A stretch of 11,288 nucleotides of DNA. It comes from Solirubrobacterales bacterium. Lineage in GTDB: Bacteria > Actinomycetota > Thermoleophilia > Solirubrobacterales > Solirubrobacteraceae. Location of the stretch: contig PMKB01000005.1 of assembly GCA_003157595.1 (NCBI GenBank), forward strand, positions 1-11,288, written 5' to 3'. Shown in pieces: positions 1 to 6,311 of this stretch; the first letter of the stretch is position 1; each line of letters starts with the position of its first letter. The notes beneath the pieces are model-generated. The model did no database searches and was not told the DNA's origin. It was given only the letters and a program-made list of their open reading frames with translations. The position numbers were made by a program, and so were the translations under genes.

Positions 1-24
1 TGGGTGGGTGCATGCACCCACCCA
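1..24. repeat. Perfect 24-bp palindrome (copy 1)
   Basis: The half-site TGGGTGGGTGCA is followed directly by its exact reverse complement, centred on GCATGC. It adjoins a second palindrome of the same length and design. In RNA it would form a strong hairpin with a minimal loop. It lies downstream of the minus-strand sigma gene and begins exactly at the window edge, so it may belong to a longer array. There is no T-tract, so a classical intrinsic terminator is not shown. A U-less terminator, a dyad protein-binding site or a repeat family are all possible. Confidence 0.85.
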
Positions 25-48
25 CGGGTCGGCGCATGCGCCGACCCG
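25..48. repeat. Perfect 24-bp palindrome (copy 2)
   Basis: The half-site CGGGTCGGCGCA is followed directly by its exact reverse complement. It matches copy 1 except at half-site positions 1 (T to C), 6 (G to C) and 9 (T to C). Each change is mirrored in the other arm, so pairing stays perfect. This looks like a duplicated element in which the dyad itself is conserved. Confidence 0.85.
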
Positions 49-62
49 CACAGCGGAAGTGG

Positions 63-92
63 CGCGGGCGGTTGCGGTCGGCCCCGCCCGCG
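63..92 (-). terminator. Hairpin just after the sigma-factor stop
   Basis: CGCGGGCGG (63-71) pairs perfectly with CCGCCCGCG (84-92), giving a 9-bp stem with a 12-nt loop. It begins 13 nt past the sigma-factor stop codon in the direction of transcription. No T-run follows on the minus strand, so it would be an actinobacterial U-less terminator at best. Together with the palindromes at 1-48, three hairpins can form behind this gene. Confidence 0.4.
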
Positions 93-105
93 AGCCGGCG
101 GCGCG

Positions 106-1596
106 TCAGCTGCCGGCTGAACCTGCCTGCGCGGTGGCGCCTGCCGCGAGCGCCCCGGTCTCCCCGGTTGAGCCCGCCGGCGATCCGGAGCGGCCGATGT
201 CGTAGTGGGCGTCGGCCGTGCCGGCATCGCCGCTCGCCCCGGTGGCCCCGACCGGCGAGGTCCCCTCCGGTGGCGCCGTCGCGGTGGAGATCGAGCCCGG
301 GCCGCCGATGCCGTTGGCGGCGATGGCGCTGCCGCTCTCGCCGGTCGCGCCGCTCGGTGCGTTGCCGGCGCCGATCGCGCCGGTCGGACCGGTCACCGAG
401 CTGCTCGGACCCACGCCGCCGGCCGTGCCGCTCGGGCCGGTCGCGCCGGTCGCGCCGGTCGCGCCGATCGCGACACCGCCACCGCCGCTGTGCGCGCTGG
501 CCGTGGTGGGCGAAGCGCTGGAGGCAACGGTGCGGGGGGCGGTCGGGGCGGCGGCGATCACGCTGCGGTGGGTCGGCAGCGCGGAGACCGTGACGATGCG
601 GGGCGCCGCGTGGTGGTGGGTGGCGGGCGTCGAGGGCTCGTCGATCACCGCTCGTCCGGCGGTCGTGATCAGCGCCGCGCAGCAGACCGCCACGGCGATC
701 TTGGCCGCCGTCGCGCCGGCCAGCACGCCGCCGGCGCTTGCGGCTCCGCCGCCACCGGCCGCCGCCGCTCCACCGCCGCTGCCGATCCCGAACAGCATGC
801 CCAGCTGGGTGAGCGGCCCGCTCGGGGTCAGCGCCGCGAAGCCGCGACGCAGGCGTCGCAGCTCGCCGCGGTAGGCGTCGCAGCCCGAGCACTCACCGCA
901 GTGGCGGCGGGCACGGCCGCTGACCCGCACGCCGCGGTCCGCGGCGCCGACCAGCTCCTCGCGGATCTCCACGCACGGTGCCTCGCGCGCGAGCGCGATG
1001 TCGATGAGGCCGGTGCGGGCGCGCAGCAGCAGCGACTTCACGGCCGGCACGGAGATCGAAAGGGCGCTCGCGAGCTCCTCATAGCTGAGCCCCTGCAGCT
1101 CGCGCATCAGGAGCACCGAGCGCTGCTGGCTGGGGAGCGTTCGCACGTCGGCGACCAGCCGGGCGAGCGCCGCGCTGCGTTCCGCGACCGCCGCCGGCTC
1201 GCGTGTCGAGCTCGGCGCTCCGAAGGCCGGCTCGGCGTCGGCCGCCAGCTCGCTCGGCAGCGGGCAGGGGCGTCGGAGCTGGTCGATGCAGCGGTTGTGG
1301 GCGATGCGGTAGAGCCAGGCGCGGAGCGCCACCGGGCGGTCGCTCGCGCGCAGCGCCCGGTAGGCCCGCAGGAACACGTCCTGGAGCGCGTCCTCGGCGT
1401 CGCCGCCACCGCGCAGCATCTGGCGCGTGTAGGCCAGGAGCCGGACGCGGTAGCGGTCGTGGATCGCGCGGAAGGCCTCGTCGGAGCCGGCGCGGAACAT
1501 CGCCACCAGCTGGTCGTCGGAGCGCAGACGCAGGAACGCGGCCGAAAACGGAGCCCGGCTGGCGGTGAGACGTGTTGGGAGAGCTGAGGCTTCCAC
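106..1596 (-). CDS. ECF sigma factor fused to zinc-finger anti-sigma, membrane helix and collagen-like tail
   Basis: This 496-residue protein would direct RNA polymerase to a stress regulon while tethered to the membrane. Sigma region 2 lies at about residues 24-95 (DDQLVAMFRAGSDEAF, then DAEDALQDVFLRAYRAL, then RAWLYRIAHNRCIDQLRR). Region 4 lies at about 140-197 (LPSQQRSVLLMRELQGLSYEEL). A zinc anti-sigma signature follows: C208, then H232-x3-C236-x2-C239. After a Gly/Ala linker there is one hydrophobic helix (about 295-315), a His/Thr/Pro stretch, and a Gly-X-Y-like tail from about 378 containing GATGATGATG. The GTG at 1596 was chosen because the ATG at 1500 would cut into region 2. The open frame continues upstream to 3771, but that part is only antisense to the trehalase gene. 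Known actinobacterial ECF groups carry C-terminal zinc-finger and membrane extensions (ECF52/53 are examples I recall); membership here is untested. The tail is predicted to lie outside the membrane. Confidence 0.85.
   Translation of the reverse strand: MEASALPTRLTASRAPFSAAFLRLRSDDQLVAMFRAGSDEAFRAIHDRYRVRLLAYTRQMLRGGGDAEDALQDVFLRAYRALRASDRPVALRAWLYRIAHNRCIDQLRRPCPLPSELAADAEPAFGAPSSTREPAAVAERSAALARLVADVRTLPSQQRSVLLMRELQGLSYEELASALSISVPAVKSLLLRARTGLIDIALAREAPCVEIREELVGAADRGVRVSGRARRHCGECSGCDAYRGELRRLRRGFAALTPSGPLTQLGMLFGIGSGGGAAAAGGGGAASAGGVLAGATAAKIAVAVCCAALITTAGRAVIDEPSTPATHHHAAPRIVTVSALPTHRSVIAAAPTAPRTVASSASPTTASAHSGGGGVAIGATGATGATGPSGTAGGVGPSSSVTGPTGAIGAGNAPSGATGESGSAIAANGIGGPGSISTATAPPEGTSPVGATGASGDAGTADAHYDIGRSGSPAGSTGETGALAAGATAQAGSAGS
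439..474. repeat. 9-bp tandem repeat in the collagen-like tail
   Basis: GGTCGCGCC occurs three times in direct tandem (439-465), flanked by diverged copies on both sides (430-438 and 466-474). On the minus strand each unit encodes Gly-Ala-Thr, giving the core of the Gly-X-Y tail of the sigma-factor fusion. Such repeats tend to change length by slippage, so tail length may differ between strains. Confidence 0.75.
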
Positions 1597-1629
1597 GCGC
1601 GTCCGTTCTCGGACTGACTCTGACCCACT

Positions 1630-1656
1630 GTAACGCGCTGCCCAGCGCGAAGTTCC
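1630..1656 (-). promoter_or_regulatory. ECF-type promoter of the sigma-factor gene
   Basis: Read on the minus strand, GGAAC (1656-1652) is followed after 16 nt by CGTTAC (1635-1630). This is the common -35/-10 pattern for ECF sigma factors (GGAAC, 16-17 nt, CGTT). A start site near 1620-1624 would leave a leader of about 25 nt before the GTG at 1596. The leader contains a weak Shine-Dalgarno-like GAGAACGGA. Since the gene encodes an ECF sigma factor, autoregulation is the natural reading. The overlapping TACAGT (1632-1627) could also serve as a housekeeping -10. Confidence 0.5.
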
Positions 1657-1681
1657 GCTGACCTGCGCGCCGCGATAGTCT
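1653..1681 (+). promoter_or_regulatory. Near-leaderless promoter of the first GH15 gene
   Basis: A TANNNT -10 box, TAGTCT (1676-1681), ends 8 nt before the ATG at 1690. TTCCGC (1653-1658), 17 nt upstream of it, is a weak -35 candidate. No Shine-Dalgarno sequence precedes the ATG, in keeping with a leaderless or almost leaderless mRNA. The -35 candidate overlaps the GGAAC box of the divergent sigma gene (1652-1656), so the two promoters may compete. Confidence 0.45.
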
Positions 1682-1689
1682 CGCGCCCG

Positions 1690-3690
1690 ATGCCAGCCGC
1701 CCCCCGAAAGAAGGTCGCCACCGCGCCGCGCGCGAAGGCGGTGCGCGCGCGTCCGAGCGTGACTGCGCCGCGCGCGAAGGCGGTGCGGGCGCGTGCGAGC
1801 GTGACTGCGGCCGAGGCGTTCGGCGGCGTGATCAGTCCGTCGCAATGGGACGGCGGCTCGCCGTTCCCGCCGATCGCCGACTACGCGTTCCTGTCGGATT
1901 GCCACACCGGCGCGCTGCTTGCGCCCGACGGCTCGGTGGAGTGGCTGTGCCTGCCGCGGTTTGATCAGCCGAGCATCTTCGGCTCGCTGCTGGACCGCAG
2001 CGCCGGATCCTTCCGCGTTGCCCCCTACGGGGTGGACGTTCCCGCCGGCCGCCGCTACGAGCCGGGCACCAACGTGCTGGAGACGACCTGGATGACGCCG
2101 ACCGGCTGGCTGGTCGTTCGCGACGCGATGTCGATCGGCCCCTGGCACGGCAGCGACCGCTCCGGTGCACACATACGGCCGCCGACCGACCACGACGCCG
2201 ACCATCTGCTGGTCCGCACGATCGAGTGCCTGCAGGGCGAGGTACCGGTCGAGCTGATCTGCGCGCCGCGCTTCAACTACGGCCGCACGCCGGCCCGCTG
2301 GTCGGCGGTCGAGGGGGAGGCCGAGTTCGCCCTGGACGCGACCGACGGGACGACGAGGGTGCGACTGGTCAGTGACATGCGCATGGGGATCGAACAGGCG
2401 TCGGCGCACGCGCGGCACACGATGCGCGAGGGCGAGCAGCGCTTCTGCGCGCTGTCTTGGGCGCCGGAGCTGGGTGGGCCGCGAACCTACGAGCAGGCGC
2501 TCGCGCACATCCAGCGCACCTGTCACTACTGGCGCGAGTGGCTGGCCGCCGGGACCTACCCCGACCATCCGTGGCGGGCCTTCCTGCAGCGCTCCGCGCT
2601 CGTGCTGAAGGGCCTGACCTACGCTCCGACGGGGGCGATGATCGCGGCGCTGACCACCTCGCTGCCGGAGACCCCCGGCGGCGCGCGCAACTGGGACTAC
2701 CGCTACTGCTGGATGCGCGACGCGACGTTCACGCTGTGGGGCTTGCACGCGCTGGACCTCGATTGGGAGGCCAACGACTTCATGGAGTACCTCGCCGATC
2801 TCCAGCGCAACAAGGACGGATCGCTGCAGATCATGTACGGGATCGGCGGCGAGCGAAACCTGCGCGAGACGACGCTGCGCCACCTCAAGGGCTACGAGGG
2901 CTCGCGGCCGGTGCGCAAGGGCAACGGCGCCTACAACCAGCGCCAAAACGATTGCTTCGGCGCGGTGCTCGACTCCGTCTACCTGCACACCAAGCGCCAC
3001 GATCACATCCAGGATCGGCTGTGGCCGGTGCTCTGCGACCAGGTGGCGAGCGCCTGGCGCGTGTGGCGGCGCCCCGACCAGGGGATCTGGGAGGCGCGCG
3101 GCGAGCCGTGCCACTACGTGTCCTCGAAGCTGATGTGCTGGGTGGCGCTGGATCGCGGGGCGCGCCTCGCGGAGCTGCGCGGCGAGCCGGAGCTCGCGCA
3201 GCGCTGGCAGAGCGGCGCCGAGACGATCCGCGAGGACATCCTGGAGCGCGGCGTCGACGACCGCGGCGTGTTCGTCCAGCACTACGACACCAAGGCGCTC
3301 GACGCCTCCAACCTGCTGATCCCGATCGTGCGCTTCCTGCCGAGCGACGACGAGCGCGTGCGCGCGACGGTGCTGGCGATCGCCGACGAGCTGACCGACC
3401 ACGGGCTGGTGATGCGCTACCGCGTCGACGAGACCGACGACGGCCTCTCCGGCGAGGAGGGCACGTTCCTGATCTGCTCGTTCTGGATGGTCTCGGCGCT
3501 GTCTGAGATCGGCGAGCGCGAGCGGGCGCGCACGCTGTGCGAGCGTCTGCTGTCGCTCGCCTCGCCGCTTGGGCTCTACGCCGAGGAGCTGGATGCCGCG
3601 AGCGGGCGCCATCTCGGCAACTTCCCCCAGGCCTTCACGCACCTCGCGTTGATCAACGCGGTAGCGCACGTGATCGCCGACGGCGGCTGA
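1690..3690 (+). CDS. GH15 family trehalase-type glycoside hydrolase (paralog 1)
   Basis: This 666-residue enzyme is predicted to hydrolyse trehalose or a related alpha-glucoside by inversion. It closely resembles, from memory, the mycobacterial GH15 trehalase type (Rv2402). An N-terminal beta-sandwich domain starts at PFPPIADYAFLSDC (about residue 58) and carries APDGSVEWLCLPRFD. The (alpha/alpha)6 catalytic barrel carries RNWDYRYCWMRDA (333-345), YNQRQND, DQGIWEARGEP with the likely general acid E468, EEGTFLICSFW with the likely general base E589/E590, and HLGNFPQAFTH (641-651). No signal peptide is visible, so it should be cytoplasmic. The first 45 residues are a basic Ala/Arg/Lys extension with a 14-residue tandem repeat, absent from its neighbour. 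A second copy follows 95 nt downstream. Glucoamylase or glucodextranase activity cannot be excluded from sequence alone. Confidence 0.9.
   Translation: MPAAPRKKVATAPRAKAVRARPSVTAPRAKAVRARASVTAAEAFGGVISPSQWDGGSPFPPIADYAFLSDCHTGALLAPDGSVEWLCLPRFDQPSIFGSLLDRSAGSFRVAPYGVDVPAGRRYEPGTNVLETTWMTPTGWLVVRDAMSIGPWHGSDRSGAHIRPPTDHDADHLLVRTIECLQGEVPVELICAPRFNYGRTPARWSAVEGEAEFALDATDGTTRVRLVSDMRMGIEQASAHARHTMREGEQRFCALSWAPELGGPRTYEQALAHIQRTCHYWREWLAAGTYPDHPWRAFLQRSALVLKGLTYAPTGAMIAALTTSLPETPGGARNWDYRYCWMRDATFTLWGLHALDLDWEANDFMEYLADLQRNKDGSLQIMYGIGGERNLRETTLRHLKGYEGSRPVRKGNGAYNQRQNDCFGAVLDSVYLHTKRHDHIQDRLWPVLCDQVASAWRVWRRPDQGIWEARGEPCHYVSSKLMCWVALDRGARLAELRGEPELAQRWQSGAETIREDILERGVDDRGVFVQHYDTKALDASNLLIPIVRFLPSDDERVRATVLAIADELTDHGLVMRYRVDETDDGLSGEEGTFLICSFWMVSALSEIGERERARTLCERLLSLASPLGLYAEELDAASGRHLGNFPQAFTHLALINAVAHVIADGG
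1720..1803 (+). repeat. 42-bp in-frame tandem duplication
   Basis: Two 42-bp copies (1720-1761 and 1762-1803) differ at only three bases. They encode TAPRAKAVRARPSV and TAPRAKAVRARASV, a basic segment at the N terminus of the first GH15 protein. The near-identity suggests a recent duplication. The paralog at 3786 lacks it. Confidence 0.9.
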
Positions 3691-3752
3691 CGCCGCTGGG
3701 CTCGCGTCGCCGGCGCGGGCGCTTTGGAGGAAAACATGCAGCCTGGAGGAGG

Positions 3753-3779
3753 TTGCGCCGCGGCGTGTCATCGTACGGT
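3753..3779 (+). promoter_or_regulatory. Leaderless promoter of the second GH15 gene
   Basis: TACGGT (3774-3779) is a TANNNT -10 box ending 6 nt before the ATG at 3786, the distance expected when transcription starts at the A of the start codon. TTGCGC (3753-3758), 15 nt upstream, is a possible -35. This supports the ATG at 3786, which has no Shine-Dalgarno sequence, over the in-frame GTG at 3765. Confidence 0.45.
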
Positions 3780-3785
3780 TGGCAG

Positions 3786-5786
3786 ATGGCCGACACGCGC
3801 CAAACCGATACGACCCCGAGCCCGGGTGAGCCCAAGCGCGCGTCCATACTGCGCCGCGCCGGCGCGATGGATCCGTGGGATCGCCCGCGCTCGACGGCGA
3901 CGCCGTTTGACGACCGCGTGGCGCGCACCTCGCCGTTCCCGCCGATCGCCGACTACGCGTTTCTCTCCGACTGCCACACCGCCGCGCTGGTCGCGCCCGA
4001 CGGGACCGTCGAATGGCTATGCCCGCCGCGCTTTGACGCGCCGAGCGTGTTCGCGGCGATCCTCGACCGTGGCGCCGGCGGCTTCCGGCTCGGCCCGTCG
4101 GGTATGGGCGTGCCTGCGGGGCGCCGCTATGAGCCGGGCACCAACGTGCTCGAAACGACCTGGCAGACCGCGACCGGCTGGGCCGTCGTGCGCGACGCGC
4201 TGGTCATCGGCCCGTGGCGGGAGCGCGAGGCCGGTTCCGCCACCGCTCACACCCGCCCGCCCGCCGATCACGACGCCTACCACGTGCTCGTGCGCACGAT
4301 CAAGTGCATCCACGGCTCGATCCAGGTCGAGCTGCTCTGCGAGCCGATGTTCGACTACGGGCGCACGCCCGCGACCTGGGCCACGGTCGCCGGCGAGCCG
4401 CAGGCGCTCGACGCCGCCGGCGCCGGGCGCACGCTGCGCCTGCACAGCGACATGCCGCTCGGGATCGAGGGCGGCTCGGCTCGCGCGCGCCACCGCCTCG
4501 CGAAGGGCGAGCGGCGGTTCTGCGCGCTGGCGTGGTCGCGGCTGCTCGACGGCCCGCGGACCTACGAGGAGGCGTCGGAGAGCCTCGCCGGGACAGGGGA
4601 ATACTGGCGCAACTGGCTGGACACCGGCCGCTTCCCCGACCATCGCTGGCGCGCGCAGCTGCAGCGTTCGGCGCTGGTGCTGAAGGGGCTGACCTACGCA
4701 CCGACCGGCGCCGTGGTGGCTGCTGCGACGACGTCGCTGCCGGAGACGCCGGGTGGGGAGCGCAACTGGGATTACCGCTACACCTGGATGCGCGACGCCA
4801 CGCTGACGCTCTGGGGCCTCTCCTCGCTCGGCCTCAGCTGGGAGGCCGACGACTTCATCCAGTACGTCGCCGACCTGCAGCGAAACAGTGACGGCTCGCT
4901 GCAGATCATGTACGGCGTCGGTGGCGAGCGCGACCTGACCGAGCAGCAGCTCGGACATCTGACCGGCTACGAGGGCGCCCAGCCGGTGCGGATCGGCAAC
5001 GACGCCTTCAGCCAGCGCCAGAACGACGTCTACGGCGCGGTGCTCGACTCGCTCTACCTCCACACGAAGAAGTACGGTCACAGCCCGCAGCGGCTGTGGC
5101 CGGTGATCGAGGCCCAAGCCGATCGGGCGGCCGATGTCTGGCGCGAGCCCGACCAGGGGATCTGGGAGGCGCGCGGGGAGCCGCGCCACTACGTGTCCTC
5201 GAAGCTGATGTGCTGGGTGGCGCTGGACCGCGCCGCCCGGCTGGCGGCAAGGCGCGGTCGCTCGGCGCTCGCCGACCGCTGGCGCGCGATCGCCAACGAG
5301 ATTCACGCCGACATCTGCGAGCGCGGCGTGGATGAACGCGGCGTGTTCGTCCAGCACTACGACACCGTCGCGCTCGACGGCTCGGCGCTGCTGCTCCCGC
5401 TCGTGCGCTTCCTGCCCGCCGAAGACGACCGCGTGCGCAACACTGTCCTCGCGATCGAGCGCGAGCTGACCGAGCAGGGGCTGGTGCTGCGCTACCGCCC
5501 CGACCAGACCGACGACGGGCTCGCCGGCGCGCACGAGGGAGCGTTCCTGATCTGCTCGTTCTGGCTGGTCTCCGGGCTGCTCGAGATCGGCGAGCGCCGC
5601 CGCGGGCGGGCGCTGTGTGAGCGCCTGCTGGCGCTGGCGTCGCCGCTTGACCTGTTCGCCGAGGAGATCGAACCGCTCAGCGGCCGCCACCTGGGCAACT
5701 TCCCCCAGGCCTTCACCCACCTCGCACTGATCAACGCTGTGCTGCACGTGATCCGCGACGAGGAATCGGCGCCGCTGGGCACCTAG
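3786..5786 (+). CDS. GH15 family trehalase-type glycoside hydrolase (paralog 2)
   Basis: This is a second trehalase-type GH15 enzyme, also 666 residues from the chosen ATG, and collinear with paralog 1. It keeps SPFPPIADYAFLSDC, RNWDYRYTWMRDA, SQRQND, DQGIWEARGEP (likely general acid E461), HEGAFLICSFW (likely general base E584) and HLGNFPQAFTH. Both catalytic acids are therefore present and the copy looks functional. The N terminus differs: a polar Thr/Pro/Arg segment replaces the basic repeat of paralog 1. No signal peptide is seen. The start is ambiguous. GTG 3765 lies 12 nt after GGAGGAGG (3745-3752), which would add seven residues; ATG 3786 fits a leaderless promoter. Divergence between the copies is spread along the protein, which suggests an old duplication with possible specialisation in substrate or expression. 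Confidence 0.9.
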   Translation: MADTRQTDTTPSPGEPKRASILRRAGAMDPWDRPRSTATPFDDRVARTSPFPPIADYAFLSDCHTAALVAPDGTVEWLCPPRFDAPSVFAAILDRGAGGFRLGPSGMGVPAGRRYEPGTNVLETTWQTATGWAVVRDALVIGPWREREAGSATAHTRPPADHDAYHVLVRTIKCIHGSIQVELLCEPMFDYGRTPATWATVAGEPQALDAAGAGRTLRLHSDMPLGIEGGSARARHRLAKGERRFCALAWSRLLDGPRTYEEASESLAGTGEYWRNWLDTGRFPDHRWRAQLQRSALVLKGLTYAPTGAVVAAATTSLPETPGGERNWDYRYTWMRDATLTLWGLSSLGLSWEADDFIQYVADLQRNSDGSLQIMYGVGGERDLTEQQLGHLTGYEGAQPVRIGNDAFSQRQNDVYGAVLDSLYLHTKKYGHSPQRLWPVIEAQADRAADVWREPDQGIWEARGEPRHYVSSKLMCWVALDRAARLAARRGRSALADRWRAIANEIHADICERGVDERGVFVQHYDTVALDGSALLLPLVRFLPAEDDRVRNTVLAIERELTEQGLVLRYRPDQTDDGLAGAHEGAFLICSFWLVSGLLEIGERRRGRALCERLLALASPLDLFAEEIEPLSGRHLGNFPQAFTHLALINAVLHVIRDEESAPLGT

Positions 5787-5821
5787 CCGGCCGGCGAAAC
5801 GACCTACGCGCGGAGCGTGCC

Positions 5822-6238
5822 GTGACCTACTTCAAAGACGATCAAGAGGTCTATCAATACCTCGGGCAGCTGTTCCTCGACCTGCTCGCCGACGAGGAGC
5901 TCGCGCCGAAGTTCCGCGCGGCCAACACGATCGTGCAGTACTGCTACCACAACCCGGAGTCCCAGATCACGGTCAAGCTGATGGCGGCGCAGGAGGGGCA
6001 GGTGGACCTCGGCCCGACGCGCCTTGAGCCCGAGGTGGTGATGACGATGGACGCCGACACCGCCCACCGCTTCTGGCTCGGCAAGGTCAACGTGACAGTC
6101 GCGCTGGCGCGAGGCCAGATCAAGGCGAAGGGGCCCGTGGCGAAGATTCTGCGGCTCGTGCCGCTGACGAAGCCGGTCTTCCCGCGCTACAAGGCGCAGC
6201 TGCAGGCGGCCGGTCGCGGCGATCTTGCGGAGGTCTGA
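5822..6238 (+). CDS. SCP2 sterol-binding/sterol-carrier-like protein
   Basis: This 138-residue single-domain protein is predicted to bind lipids or acyl-CoAs in a hydrophobic cavity. The SCP2-like fold spans most of the chain. Recognisable parts are an N-terminal helix (YQYLGQLFLDLLADEEL), a strand region (ESQITVKLMAA) and the family-typical stretch MTMDADTAHRFWLGKVNVTVALARGQIKAKGPVAKILRL (about 76-114, given here as a description of the run rather than a motif), whose key features are WLG, ARGQIK and KGPVAK. It has no membrane segment or signal peptide. The GTG start is supported by GGAGC (5812-5816), 5 nt upstream, and it follows the second GH15 gene by 35 nt. It probably forms an operon with the alcohol dehydrogenase. 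The natural ligand cannot be told from sequence. Confidence 0.8.
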   Translation: MTYFKDDQEVYQYLGQLFLDLLADEELAPKFRAANTIVQYCYHNPESQITVKLMAAQEGQVDLGPTRLEPEVVMTMDADTAHRFWLGKVNVTVALARGQIKAKGPVAKILRLVPLTKPVFPRYKAQLQAAGRGDLAEV

Positions 6239-6239
6239 T

Positions 6240-6311
6240 GTGCCGCGGTTTGCCGGTCTTGATCCGCTGGCGCCGCCCGACGTGCGCGAGGGGTTCTCGG
6301 GTGGATACTGA
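6240..6311 (+). CDS. Possible 23-residue mini-protein between the SCP2 and dehydrogenase genes
   Basis: A strong GGAGG (6229-6233) sits 6 nt before a GTG at 6240. The frame reads VPRFAGLDPLAPP and ends SGGY, with its TGA (6309-6311) touching the GTG of the next gene. A rival reading starts at ATG 6238, which overlaps the SCP2 stop as TGATG, runs 25 codons and ends in a GTGA overlap with the dehydrogenase start. It is richer in Arg and Cys and less protein-like. Either frame could couple translation of the two flanking genes. I do not recognise a family. It may be a real mini-protein, a leader, or the remnant of a larger gene. Confidence 0.35.
   Translation: MPRFAGLDPLAPPDVREGFSGGY

Noticed and set aside
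1..48. CRISPR array
   Set aside because: The two units adjoin with no spacers and are palindromes; no cas gene is present.
205..1587. 460-codon plus-strand open frame
   Set aside because: Antisense to the sigma-factor fusion, very rich in Arg/Ala/Gly, with no recognisable domain.
1597..3771. Minus-strand open frame continuous with the sigma factor, extending it to 1221 residues
   Set aside because: The extra part lies antisense to the first GH15 gene, is rich in Arg/His/Ala/Val with no domain, and follows from GC-rich codon use. The ECF promoter and GTG 1596 give a proper sigma-factor start.
3736..4683. ATG with a strong GGAGG opening a 315-codon plus frame
   Set aside because: Overlaps the second GH15 gene out of frame and encodes an Arg/Ala-rich shadow; only the initiation signal itself is of interest.
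4017..5747. 576-codon minus-strand open frame
   Set aside because: Antisense shadow of the second GH15 gene; its composition mirrors the coding strand and no motif was recognised.
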